NCBI RefSeq assembly: GCF_003726035.1
Contig: NZ_QICD01000001.1
Span: forward strand, 186,001-250,000
Length of the DNA: 64,000 nt
From: Paraeggerthella hongkongensis
GTDB taxonomy: Bacteria; Actinomycetota; Coriobacteriia; Coriobacteriales; Eggerthellaceae
Direction of reading: 5' to 3'
This document shows positions 55,072 through 62,992 of the stretch, in pieces. How positions within the stretch are numbered: position 1 is the first letter of the stretch; each line of letters opens with the position of its first letter. The notes below the pieces were generated by a model that saw only the letters and a program-made list of their open reading frames with translations, was not told the origin of the DNA and did not search any database. Both the position numbers and the translations under genes were made by a program.

Positions 55072-55119
55072 CAGTCGTCACTTTCGGTTGCGTGCGATGT
55101 TTTCTCGTTTCAGGTGCGT

Positions 55120-55500
55120 CTAGATGTTGTCGCTTGCCACCAGGTCAAGCATGTCGTGCAGTTCCGCAAGGGTCACGCCCGAGGCCTGCGCCTCGCTTGC
55201 AGCCTTTGCCAGCAGATCTTCGATATGGCGAAGACGCTCTTCGCGCAGCAGCTCCATGTTGCCGCCGGCTACGAAACTGCCCTTGCCCTGCACCGTTTCG
55301 ACGAACCCTTGCGATTCGAGGTCGGCATAGGCGCGCTTCGTGGTGATGACGCTGATGTGCAGGTCGTTCGCCAGCGCGCGAATGGAGGGAAGCTGCTGGC
55401 CCTCCGCGAGCTCGCCTGCCAGGATGAGGTTTTTCAGCTGGCTGGTGATCTGCTCGTAGATGGGCTTATCGCTTGCGTTTGAGATGATGATGTCCAACAT
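55120..55500 (-). CDS. GntR-family regulator, YtrA type
   Basis: 126 residues from ATG with CAGGAGCG upstream. The winged helix PIYEQITSQLKNLILAGELAEGQQLPSIRALANDL and VISTKRAYADLESQGFVETVQGKGSFV pattern (here VITTKRAYADLE) is GntR; the very short C-terminal domain and position before an ABC operon fit the YtrA subfamily. It probably represses its own operon through the repeat at 55695-55721. Confidence 0.92.
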   Translation of the reverse strand: MLDIIISNASDKPIYEQITSQLKNLILAGELAEGQQLPSIRALANDLHISVITTKRAYADLESQGFVETVQGKGSFVAGGNMELLREERLRHIEDLLAKAASEAQASGVTLAELHDMLDLVASDNI

Positions 55501-55694
55501 CGCTCCTGTTCCAGTTCGTATTCGCCGTGGGGTTTGCCTACGGCGAAGTGGTGCGCGGATGCGCGGGCGTCCCCGAGCATCCGGGTGGCGCGTCGCAGCG
55601 TCCTGCTGCGCGCCGGGAGTTCGCAAGCACGTTCCTTGCTGGCTCCGACGGGCTTTGCTCCTGTGCGGTCGATGTCATGCGTGTCAAACTGTAC

Positions 55695-55721
55695 AGTGTG
55701 TATATACCCGATATGCACACT
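55695..55721. promoter_or_regulatory. YtrA-type operator
   Basis: AGTGTGTATAT-5 bases-ATATGCACACT is an inverted repeat with 10 of 11 arm positions matching; the AGTGT...ACACT ends match the known YtrA binding pattern. It lies in the 343-bp gap upstream of the GntR gene. A TATAAT reads on the plus strand at 55721-55726 and TATACA reads on the minus strand inside the repeat. The rest of the gap holds nothing recognised. Confidence 0.65.
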
Positions 55722-55843
55722 ATAATCAGTCGACGAAGACGCGTCAAGATGCGGAAACGGTATCTTTCGTTTTGATTCGAGTTGTTCTTCTTCCCGTTGG
55801 TCGGCTTTGCTTGTTTGCGGCGGCCGGCTTGGGCCGCGGGGCG

Positions 55844-56635
55844 TCAGGCGCGCTTGATGGGGCCGAGTATCGGGTTGACGTAGCGTCCTCGCGCTTCGGT
55901 TCTGCTGCCGTATTGGATGGCGTTGACGGGGCATCGATGCAGGCAGGCCAAGCATTGTGTGCAGCCCAGTTCGGCCCAGCGTGGCGTGCCGTCGATAAGC
56001 GTGATGGTGTTCGTCGGGCATATATCGGCGCAGCGGCCGCAGCTGATGCAGGTGGGAAGCGTGTGGAACTCTTTGGTCGAGCGCGGTTTCTGGTCTTGTT
56101 CGGTGACCTGGGAAAGCAAGATGCCCAAAGGGTTTCGCTGTTCGGCGTGCACGCATTCGCGCGCCTTGATGCGCAGGGCAACGCGATGCGCATCCTCGTC
56201 GGCGTGAGCCAGGATCCGCTCGCGCTTCTCTCCTTGGGCGGGCGCGTACAGGTAGGTGCAGTTGCCCACCGATTTCACGCTGAACGAAGCGTCCAGGTTG
56301 ATTCCCTGCTTGCGCAGCAGCCTGCTTGCGAAGATGCGCGCAGTGTTTCCCACGAATGCTCCGCAGCTGACGACGGCGTAGCAGTAGCATGGGTCGAACA
56401 CGTCCTTGTTTCCCGTGCGGAAGTTTGCTCGGCGAATGAACTCGTCCACGAGGGGAGGCGTGGTCCAGGCATAGGTGGGGAAGACGAAGCCGAGCGGCTC
56501 TCCCTGCTCAAGCGTGAAATCGAAATCCTTGTACTTGTAGGCTTTGCCCATGTCGACCAGCAGATCGTCGGTTGCTTCGGCTATGATCTTCGCGGCTGCA
56601 AGAGAGTTGCCGGTTCCGGTGAAATAGAAGATCAT
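55844..56635 (-). CDS. EFR1-type flavodoxin/ferredoxin fusion protein
   Basis: 263 residues. The N-terminal flavodoxin-like part begins MIFYFTGTGNSLAAAK, an FMN phosphate loop, and has VFPTYAWTTPPLVDEFI. The C-terminal part holds two 4Fe-4S motifs: CISCGRCADICP and CTQCLACLHRCP. This is the layout of EFR1-family proteins of anaerobes, thought to move electrons between flavin and Fe-S partners. The reaction partner is unknown. It is adjacent to other single redox genes but not in an operon with them. Confidence 0.92.
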   Translation of the reverse strand: MIFYFTGTGNSLAAAKIIAEATDDLLVDMGKAYKYKDFDFTLEQGEPLGFVFPTYAWTTPPLVDEFIRRANFRTGNKDVFDPCYCYAVVSCGAFVGNTARIFASRLLRKQGINLDASFSVKSVGNCTYLYAPAQGEKRERILAHADEDAHRVALRIKARECVHAEQRNPLGILLSQVTEQDQKPRSTKEFHTLPTCISCGRCADICPTNTITLIDGTPRWAELGCTQCLACLHRCPVNAIQYGSRTEARGRYVNPILGPIKRA

Positions 56636-56776
56636 AGCAGCCGCCTTTCGGTTTGCCCTGTCATGAGGTCGCGTGCTTGATTTCAGTATAGCAAGGAAGG
56701 CTCATCCTCATGGGGGGCCTTTGGTATCATGAGCGCAACAAGTAGCCGATAGAGCGTTTCGATGATGGGAGCAACC

Positions 56777-57139
56777 ATGGCAAACGTGTTGTTTTTGGAA
56801 TACCCGAAGTGCACCACGTGCAAAAGGGCGAAGGCCTGGCTTGACGAGCACGGTATAAGCTATGACGACCGCCATATCGTAGAAGACAACCCGACGGCTG
56901 CGGAGCTTGCCACCTGGCATGAAAGAAGCGGACTGCCCCTGCGCCGCTTCTTCAATACGAGCGGCATGGTCTATCGCGAGCGCAACATCAAGGCTCTTCT
57001 TGATGCGGGATTGAGCGATGCGGACGCCTACGCTTTGCTCGCCGAGAACGGCATGCTGGTGAAGCGCCCGCTTGTGGTGGGCGAGGATTTCGTGCTGGTG
57101 GGCTTCAGGGAGGCCGAGTGGGAGCGGGCTCTTCTGTAA
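56777..57139 (+). CDS. ArsC/Spx-family protein (arsenate reductase-like)
   Basis: 120 residues. The ATG at 56777 has GGGAGC upstream; two in-frame ATGs lie 12-15 bases earlier. The N-terminal LEYPKCTTCKRAKAWLDEHG has the CxxC redox motif of the Spx/YusI branch, and RRFFNTSGMVYRERN followed by LLAENGMLVKRPLVVGEDFVLVGF is the ArsC-like core. No other arsenic genes are near, so a general thiol-redox role is as likely as arsenate reduction. Convergent with dtd, 4 bases apart. Confidence 0.88.
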   Translation: MANVLFLEYPKCTTCKRAKAWLDEHGISYDDRHIVEDNPTAAELATWHERSGLPLRRFFNTSGMVYRERNIKALLDAGLSDADAYALLAENGMLVKRPLVVGEDFVLVGFREAEWERALL

Positions 57140-57143
57140 CGAT

Positions 57144-57590
57144 TTAGAGCGCGTCGGTGTCGAGCCAGAGGGTGAACGGGCCGTCGTTCGTCAGGCTCAC
57201 GTCCATGTAGGCCCCGAAGCGTCCCGTTTCCACCCGCGGCACGTCGCGGCGCGCCCGTTCGACGAACCATTCGTAGAGGCGGTTCGCTTCGTCGGGCGCG
57301 CCCGCTTGCGTGAAAGAGGGGCGGTTGCCCTTCTTGCAGTTCGCGAACAGCGTGAACTGCGAAACGACCAGAACATCTCCGTGCACGTCGGCAAGCGACA
57401 GGTTCGTTTTGCCGTCCTCGTCCTCGAATATGCGCAGGCGGCTGATTTTGCTCCAGAGGCGCTCCGCTTGCTCTTCGGTGTCTTCGTGGCCTACGCCCAA
57501 AAGGATGACCAGGCCTTTTCCGATGGATCCTACCGTGTTGCCGTCGATTTCCACCTGCGCACGGCTTACGCGTTGAACGACTGCCCTCAT
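57144..57590 (-). CDS. dtd: D-aminoacyl-tRNA deacylase
   Basis: 148 residues, the full length. Start [17 protein letters not shown], the catalytic SQFTLFA motif, the cross-subunit region [13 protein letters not shown], and the C-terminal [11 protein letters not shown] (the conserved NGP-type motif, here NDGP) are present. It hydrolyses D-amino acids or glycine wrongly loaded on tRNA. ATG at 57590 with GGAGG upstream. It is divergent from the flavodoxin gene. Confidence 0.96.
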   Translation of the reverse strand: MRAVVQRVSRAQVEIDGNTVGSIGKGLVILLGVGHEDTEEQAERLWSKISRLRIFEDEDGKTNLSLADVHGDVLVVSQFTLFANCKKGNRPSFTQAGAPDEANRLYEWFVERARRDVPRVETGRFGAYMDVSLTNDGPFTLWLDTDAL

Positions 57591-57798
57591 GGAGGCTCCT
57601 TTGTTTGCAAGATTTGCTTGTTGCGAGAATCCTACGGCAAGAAGGGCTTCGGGGGCAAGGATGCGCGCGAGAGGTTTATGCGTGGCTTTCGTGGGGCTGC
57701 CGGCCGCGCGTTTGAAAAACGCTATCGGGCGTTATAACGTATCGGGCATAAGACGATCGGATGTTGAAGCGCAATCGCGCGTTGGCGAAAGGACTTCC

Positions 57799-58311
57799 AT
57801 GAGCTACGCAATCGTGTACGACAGCAGCACGGGGAACACGCAACGATTGGCTTGCGCGGTGAAAGAGGCGTTGCCTGCGGAAGAGGTGGTGGCGTTCGGG
57901 CGCGTGGGGGACGTTGACCCGGCTGCATTGGTCGCGGCGGATCGCGTGTACGCGGGGTTCTGGACGAACCGGGGCGACTGCACCGACCAGATGGCCGAAG
58001 TTCTGTCCCAATTGGAGGGCAAAGAGGTGTTCCTGTTCGGGACCGCGGGTTTCGGTGCTGATCAGACGTACTTTGCGGGCGTTATGGCGCGCGTTGCGCG
58101 ACATGTTCCCGAATCCGCGCAGCTGGTGGGGTCGTTCATGTGCCAAGGGCAAATGCCGGAAAGCGTGCGCACCCGTTACGAGCGAACGGCGCAGGCGCAA
58201 CCCGCTCAGGCCGCGCGCATGCAGCAGCTTATCGAGAACTTCGACGCGGCGGTGGGGCATCCGGACGATGTCGACGTTGCACACTTGCAAGCGGCCGTGA
58301 AAAAGGCCTAG
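57799..58311 (+). CDS. Flavodoxin-family protein
   Basis: 170 residues from ATG with GAAAGGA upstream. The FMN phosphate loop is YDSSTGNTQRLA; GFWTNRGDCTDQMAEVL and FGTAGFGADQTYF fit the isoalloxazine-binding loops of BilS/flavodoxin-like domains. The last 50 residues extend beyond a minimal flavodoxin. It probably carries electrons, but its partner is unknown. Followed by a terminator shared with the convergent PopT gene. Confidence 0.88.
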   Translation: MSYAIVYDSSTGNTQRLACAVKEALPAEEVVAFGRVGDVDPAALVAADRVYAGFWTNRGDCTDQMAEVLSQLEGKEVFLFGTAGFGADQTYFAGVMARVARHVPESAQLVGSFMCQGQMPESVRTRYERTAQAQPAQAARMQQLIENFDAAVGHPDDVDVAHLQAAVKKA

Positions 58312-58329
58312 CGGTTTTGCGGGGGGGGG

Positions 58330-58363
58330 GCGGACGACGTCGGGTCCCCGCAACGTCGTCCGC
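58330..58363. terminator. Hairpin between convergent flavodoxin and PopT genes
   Basis: GCGGACGACGT and ACGTCGTCCGC are perfect 11-base complements around a 12-base loop. A run of ten or more G residues lies just before it (58320-58330), a probable polymerase-slippage or assembly-error site. Confidence 0.7.
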
Positions 58364-58377
58364 ATGCCTGCAGGTTG

Positions 58378-59298
58378 CTAGGCTTCCTTGTCCTTCTGCG
58401 CTTCCGCAGGGTCTTCCAGGCGCGTTTTCAGCAGCTGCAAGCCGCCGACCACGACGCCGCCGATCACGAAGAACAGCAGGCTGAACGTATCCAGGCTCAT
58501 GGCGGGCAAGGGATCGGTCAGCGTGAGCGGCCCTTGCGTGATGGAGAACAGCGACCCCAGCATCATGCCCACGATGGCGTAGATGGTTTGGGGCCTGAAC
58601 TTCTTCAGGCACATTCTGATCAGGCGTACGAACAACAGAACGCCGCAGGCGATGCCCGCGATGAACACCAGCAAGATGGGTAGATAGGCCAAGTCCAGCC
58701 CCATGACCGCGCGCACGGCTCCCATGATGGGCACGTACAGGCCGAAGATCAGCAGCAGGGTGGAGCCGGAGATGCCGGGCAGCACCATGGCGGAAATGGC
58801 CACCATGGCGGCGAAGAACACGTAGGCGACCAGGCCGAAGTTCAAGTTGCCGGCCGCTACGTTCACGCCTTCGCCCGAAGCCGGGCTGAGCAGGGTCACC
58901 GCAACAACGGCGACGGCGCCTGCCGCGACGAACGCCAGGCTGCTCGCATGCCCTTTCAGCGTGCTCCGCTCTTCCCATGCCACGATGGGGATGGCGAATA
59001 CGATGAATCCCATGAACAGCGAACTGACCTGGTAGATATGCGAATCGAAGAAGCTGGTCAGCACGAGCGCCGAAAGCCCGAATCCAACTATCCAGCCGAA
59101 TCCCAGCTTGAGCAAAAACTTGACGGCATCGATCTTGGCGGCTTTCGGACCGTGGAACAAGTCGTCGAGCGAGCCGATGAACCGGTCGTAGAATCCCAGC
59201 AGAAAGGCGATGGTGCCGCCTGAAACGCCGGGGACGCTGTCGGCAAGGGCCATGCAGAATCCGCGCACGAAGTTGATGATAATGCCGGCAATGGACAT
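58378..59298 (-). CDS. popT: DUF368 / PopT-type polyprenyl-phosphate transporter
   Basis: 306 residues. ATG at 59298 chosen from the conserved start IINFVRGFCMALADSVPGVSGGTIAFLLGFYDRFI; the internal repeat LPGISGSTLLLIFGLYVPIM carries the same PGxSG motif. About eight to nine membrane segments. DUF368 proteins were shown to recycle undecaprenyl phosphate across the membrane (PopT, established knowledge). The call is by family; the local context gives no further support. Confidence 0.88.
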   Translation of the reverse strand: MSIAGIIINFVRGFCMALADSVPGVSGGTIAFLLGFYDRFIGSLDDLFHGPKAAKIDAVKFLLKLGFGWIVGFGLSALVLTSFFDSHIYQVSSLFMGFIVFAIPIVAWEERSTLKGHASSLAFVAAGAVAVVAVTLLSPASGEGVNVAAGNLNFGLVAYVFFAAMVAISAMVLPGISGSTLLLIFGLYVPIMGAVRAVMGLDLAYLPILLVFIAGIACGVLLFVRLIRMCLKKFRPQTIYAIVGMMLGSLFSITQGPLTLTDPLPAMSLDTFSLLFFVIGGVVVGGLQLLKTRLEDPAEAQKDKEA

Positions 59299-59462
59299 AG
59301 TAGGGGAACCTCCCGCATCGCTTGTGCGCAGCCGACCCTCTTCGGCGCGCATCGTCAGAACGTATAGCATGGCTCACGATCTTGCAAACGTCCAGCGTTT
59401 CCCGTTGTTCCTGCAAGATATACAGATTCTTGATCGGGCGCATCGGCGTTCGGTGAAGCGGG

Positions 59463-59496
59463 AACGCCCGGACCTGCGAGTGCGGTTCCGGGCGTT
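59463..59496 (-). terminator. Hairpin after the histidine/histamine antiporter gene
   Basis: AACGCCCGGA and TCCGGGCGTT form a 10-bp perfect stem, 54 bases beyond the antiporter stop on the minus strand. It lacks a T-run on that strand. Confidence 0.5.
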
Positions 59497-59550
59497 TCGG
59501 GATGCGGCGGATGGGTGCTTGCCCGCGTTTGCGCAACGCGCACTCTGCGC

Positions 59551-61056
59551 TTACAGCGTTACGTGCCCGAACGTGATGATGGAGTAGACCAGCCCCGCTA
59601 TCCCTAAGGCTATCACCACGGCGACGATGACCTTGTCCGAGGCTTTCTCGAATATCTTCGCCTTCGGGTCGTGCTGCCGGATGCCCACGATGTAGAGCGG
59701 CAGGCCGATGGCGTACACGATGCACGCGACCATGAGGTAGTTCAAGCCGGCTGCGTAGATGAGCCATAGCCCGTACAGCGATCCCGCCGCGCCCGTGAAC
59801 AGGGCCATTCCGCGGCTTGCGAAGATCCCTTTCGGATAGCTTTTGTCGAGCGCGATCTTGAACAGGAACAGCGTGCAGAACAGGTAGCATGGCAGCGCCA
59901 TGACGCTGGTGATGCTGATCATGGTGGTCCAGGCGTTGTTCCCTATGAAGTAGGAGATGATCAGCACGATCTGCACGACGATGGTGGTCCACAAAAGCGA
60001 AGTCGAAAGCGATCCCTTCTTGTTTTCCTTGACGAACGCCTTCGGGAAAATGCCGCTTTTGGAGGCGGCCAGCGGCATCTCGCCCAGCATGAGCATCCAT
60101 ACCAGCCAAGAGCTGAGGACCGATATGATAACGCCGGCGTTGATGAGGATCTCGCCCCATTTGCCGAACTTGTCCAACATGATGGCGGCCATGGACGGGT
60201 CGGCCATGTTGCCGATGTCGGCCTGGGAATATACGCCCAAGGGCAGAAGCGACACGATGATGTAGAGCAGCAGGGTGACCAAAAAGCCGATGGTCGTGGC
60301 CTTGCGCACTGCCGTTTGCGATTTGGCCTTGCCCGACACGACCACGGCGCCTTCGATTCCCAGGAACAGCCAAAGGGTCACCAGCATGGTCGCCTGCACC
60401 TGCGGCATGACGTTGTCCCAGGTGAAACTAAGGTCGATGCCGCCTTTCATGCCCCAGAAGCCCTCCATGAACACCGAGAACTTGAACACGGTGGCAACGG
60501 CCAAAATGAAGATGGCAACCGGCAGCAGCTTGCCGATCGTGCCGATGATGTTCAGGAAGCTGGTTTGCTTCGCGCCCTGCAGCGCAAGCAAATACATTGC
60601 CCAGGTGATGACGGAGCCGCCGATGATGGACGGGATGTTGTTGCCGCCGGCGAAGTCGGGCACGAAGTAGTTGAGCGTGGCCATGACCAAAACGGAGTAG
60701 GCCACCAACGCGAAGCAGTTGCATATCCAGTATCCGTACGCCACGAAAAAGCCGATGAGCTTGCCGAAGCCCTTTTCGGCGTACGTGTACAGGCCGTTCG
60801 TCAACTCGGGGCGCGCGGCCGACAGGATGCGGAACGTGTTCGCGATGAACCAGATGCCGATGCCCGTGACCACCCAGGCGATGATGATGGCTCCGGCGGA
60901 AGCGTCCTGCGCCATGTTCTGGGGGAGGTTGTAGATGCCTCCGCCGATCATCGCGCTGATGACGATGCCCACCAGGCCGATCAGGCCAACTTTTTTGGAG
61001 CTGTCCTGCGCCGGTGCGCCGCTTCCGTTGGAACCGGGTGCGGTGTTGTCTGCCAT
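59551..61056 (-). CDS. hdcP: APC-family amino acid antiporter, probable histidine/histamine exchanger
   Basis: 501 residues with about 12 membrane segments and CAAGGATTGG upstream of the ATG. The APC signature is GLIGLVGIVISAMIGGGIYNLPQ (here quoted in part), with GLYTYAEKGFGKLIGFFVAYGYW and LWLFLGIEGAVVVSGKAKSQ, as in basic amino-acid/polyamine antiporters (ArcD, LysI type). It follows hdcA by 75 bp on the same strand, so exchange of histidine for histamine is inferred. The N-terminal 20 residues are polar. Substrate identity rests on context. Confidence 0.85.
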   Translation of the reverse strand: MADNTAPGSNGSGAPAQDSSKKVGLIGLVGIVISAMIGGGIYNLPQNMAQDASAGAIIIAWVVTGIGIWFIANTFRILSAARPELTNGLYTYAEKGFGKLIGFFVAYGYWICNCFALVAYSVLVMATLNYFVPDFAGGNNIPSIIGGSVITWAMYLLALQGAKQTSFLNIIGTIGKLLPVAIFILAVATVFKFSVFMEGFWGMKGGIDLSFTWDNVMPQVQATMLVTLWLFLGIEGAVVVSGKAKSQTAVRKATTIGFLVTLLLYIIVSLLPLGVYSQADIGNMADPSMAAIMLDKFGKWGEILINAGVIISVLSSWLVWMLMLGEMPLAASKSGIFPKAFVKENKKGSLSTSLLWTTIVVQIVLIISYFIGNNAWTTMISITSVMALPCYLFCTLFLFKIALDKSYPKGIFASRGMALFTGAAGSLYGLWLIYAAGLNYLMVACIVYAIGLPLYIVGIRQHDPKAKIFEKASDKVIVAVVIALGIAGLVYSIITFGHVTL

Positions 61057-61079
61057 GATTCCAATCCTTGTCGAATGAG

Positions 61080-61105
61080 GGCGCGCCCGCCAGGGCGGAC
61101 GCGCC
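61080..61105 (-). terminator. Strong hairpin between hdcA and the antiporter gene
   Basis: GGCGCGCCCGCC and GGCGGACGCGCC (plus-strand reading) pair along 12 positions with one wobble. It sits in the 75-bp spacer and has no T-run. It could lower expression of the antiporter relative to the decarboxylase or stabilise the hdcA mRNA; in lactic acid bacteria a hairpin after hdcA also shapes the transcript. Confidence 0.5.
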
Positions 61106-61131
61106 GGGGTGCGAATGGGGTGCGCGAGGCG

Positions 61132-62088
61132 CTAGTTTGCCAGGTCCGTAAGCGGTTCGAAGTCCATCTGCTTGAGCCAGTCGGACAGGTGCAGGCTGTT
61201 GAGGGATGCGAAGCCGGTTGCGGGCACGGCGTTGCGCGCGAGCGTGACGTAGGGTCCTACGGTGATGGCGTTGCCGATCTCGTTGGGCTTCATCATGCGG
61301 TAGGCGAAGCTCACGTACGTGCGGTCGAACAGCACGCTTGAGTCGCGCCCGCATTCGACCACGGACCAGACGATCTCTTTGCGATGCTGCTCCAGGTAAG
61401 CCAGCATGTCCTGCTCGTTGTCGTTTTCGGTCCAGACGCCGGCGTCTTCGATGAAGAGGTCGGCTGCGAAATCGCGGTCGGCGGAAAGCGAGATAGCGAT
61501 GAACGACCACACGCCGTACGCTTCGCCTTCCTTGAGCGGGCGGTCTTCCTTGGGGCGGTACGCCGTGATCCCCTTGTTGGCGCAGATGGTGTGCGCGCCG
61601 GGGATGGGGTGGTAGCGGCGGTTCTCGGCCGTTCCGAACAGTTCGATGCCGGCGTTGAGCAAAGGCTGCGCGTCGAACACCTTGAGCTCGCTGCCGTCGA
61701 ACTGCTTCTCGGTGAACAAAGGCGTGCTTGCACCTGATGCGATGTCGTCATGTCGGGCCAGGTCGTAGCCCCAAACCTGTCCGGCCATGCCGCAGAACGA
61801 CGAGGCGGTCAGCATGTTGATCTGGCCGACGTAGGCATCGGCCGTCTCGGCTTTGTCGTAGGTGACGATGCCGTCGATCAGCATGTCGTTGGTTTTCTCG
61901 ACCGTGCCGGCGGACACCTTGAGCACCGATACGTATCCGTTGCCGTACGCGCCCGGCATGCCGTAGCCGTCGCAGTAGTCGTCGTACGGGCTGATGGCGG
62001 TCTTGTCGATGTGCGGTGCACGCATGGTTGCGTGGAGGTCGGGGGTGCGGGCGATGGTGCGGTTGCGGCGCTCTTCGATGTTCTTCAT
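61132..62088 (-). CDS. hdcA: Pyruvoyl-dependent histidine decarboxylase proenzyme
   Basis: 318 residues from ATG with GAAAGGA upstream. Strong hand match to Lactobacillus 30a HdcA across the whole length: IDKTAISPYDDY, GNGYVSVLKVSAGTVEKT, DGIVTYDKAET, YVGQINMLTASSF, GSELKVFDAQPLLNAG, YHPIPGAHTICANKGITA, GYGVWSFIAISLS, FIEDAGVW and IGNAITVGPYV. The self-cleavage site is Ser96-Ser97 in TASSF; cutting makes a beta chain (1-96) and an alpha chain with an N-terminal pyruvoyl group. It converts histidine to histamine and CO2, taking up a proton. No hdcB or hisS-like partner is next to it. Confidence 0.95.
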   Translation of the reverse strand: MKNIEERRNRTIARTPDLHATMRAPHIDKTAISPYDDYCDGYGMPGAYGNGYVSVLKVSAGTVEKTNDMLIDGIVTYDKAETADAYVGQINMLTASSFCGMAGQVWGYDLARHDDIASGASTPLFTEKQFDGSELKVFDAQPLLNAGIELFGTAENRRYHPIPGAHTICANKGITAYRPKEDRPLKEGEAYGVWSFIAISLSADRDFAADLFIEDAGVWTENDNEQDMLAYLEQHRKEIVWSVVECGRDSSVLFDRTYVSFAYRMMKPNEIGNAITVGPYVTLARNAVPATGFASLNSLHLSDWLKQMDFEPLTDLAN

Positions 62089-62122
62089 GAGGGTCCTTTC
62101 GTTGCGGATACGATTCGCGCAG

Positions 62123-62128
62123 ATTGTA
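62123..62128 (-). promoter_or_regulatory. -10 box of hdcA
   Basis: TACAAT on the minus strand, about 35 bases before the hdcA start. No -35 match was seen at 16-18 bases. It is inside the gap that also carries palindrome copy 2. Confidence 0.35.
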
Positions 62129-62203
62129 GGACGGCCCGGTTTTCGCGTCCCGGGCGGCGAGAAGATGCGACCGAGCCGTGCCCCCACCGATAACGAAGCG
62201 TTG

Positions 62204-62287
62204 AATGAGACAAAGGGACGAGGTCAATGACTCATTTTCTAGCCTGCGGCCGAAAATGAGTCATTGACCCCGTCCCTTTGTCTCATT
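62204..62287. repeat. 84-bp palindrome, copy 2
   Basis: The same element as at 39221-39300, extended to AATGAGACAAAGGGAC...CTCATT at its ends. One mismatch lies in the arms (GACGAGGTC versus GACCCCGTC) and the centre is TAGCCTGCGGCC. It lies between the divergent hdcA and TetR genes, so it is not acting as a terminator of either gene. Confidence 0.85.
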
Positions 62288-62349
62288 CGTAGGGGTTTTC
62301 CCTTGCATGAGAGGCTTTTGTTTGACGGAGAAGGCGGCCCACCTATATA

Positions 62350-62375
62350 TTACAACTGTTATATAACGCTTGTAA
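62350..62375. promoter_or_regulatory. Palindromic operator of the TetR gene
   Basis: TTACAACTGTTAT and ATAACGCTTGTAA form a 26-base palindrome with 11 of 13 positions symmetrical, centred on GTTATATAAC. It is just 14 bases before the TetR start codon, over the expected promoter, the classic arrangement for self-repression. Confidence 0.7.
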
Positions 62376-62389
62376 TTTGGAGGTGCGAA

Positions 62390-62992
62390 ATGCCCGAGCA
62401 GAAGGTTGTTCGCGAGGCGGTGCTGGACGCGGCTCTTTCCCTTGTGAGGGAGCGCGGCGAGAGCGCTTTGAGCGCTCGGGCGATAGCCGAGCGGGCGGGT
62501 TGCTCAGTGCAGCCTATTTACAGTCTGTTCGGCGACATGAAAAGCTTGGTGAAGGCCCTGTACGACCATGCGCGAGCTTGGGTTGCGGCATACAATCGCG
62601 AGCATGAGCACAGAGCTTCGAACGTTTTCGAGGCGAACGGGTTCTCTCATCTGCGCCTTGCCCGCACGGAGGGCAACTTGTTCCGGTTCTTGTACTTGTC
62701 GGCTCATATGGATGCGGCCAGTTTCGAAGACGTGTACCGAAGCGTGGCCCTGCCGAACGTGGAGCGGTGCGTGGTGGAATCGAGCGGCTTGCGGCCATCG
62801 GCGGCGCATGCGCTGTACCTGCACATGATCGTGTACACCCACGGTATGGCGACCATGCTCGCTTCGGGCGCGCGTTTCACCGATGAAGAACTGCATGCGC
62901 GGATGGACGAGGCCTTCAGGAGTTTTCTGGCTTTGGCGGAGCATGGCGACGGCTCTGGTGCGGCAGTCGATGGAAAGGAGCGTGCGGTATGA
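62390..62992 (+). CDS. TetR-family transcriptional regulator
   Basis: 200 residues from ATG with GGAGGTG upstream. The helix-turn-helix is VLDAALSLVRERGESALSARAIAERAGCSVQPIYSLFGDMKSLVKALYDHA (TetR_N; quoted by its ends, LSARAIAERAGCSVQPIYSLF). The C-terminal ligand domain is not assigned to a subfamily. It overlaps the next gene by 4 bases (ATGA) and is likely to repress it together with itself. The ligand is unknown. Confidence 0.92.
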   Translation: MPEQKVVREAVLDAALSLVRERGESALSARAIAERAGCSVQPIYSLFGDMKSLVKALYDHARAWVAAYNREHEHRASNVFEANGFSHLRLARTEGNLFRFLYLSAHMDAASFEDVYRSVALPNVERCVVESSGLRPSAAHALYLHMIVYTHGMATMLASGARFTDEELHARMDEAFRSFLALAEHGDGSGAAVDGKERAV

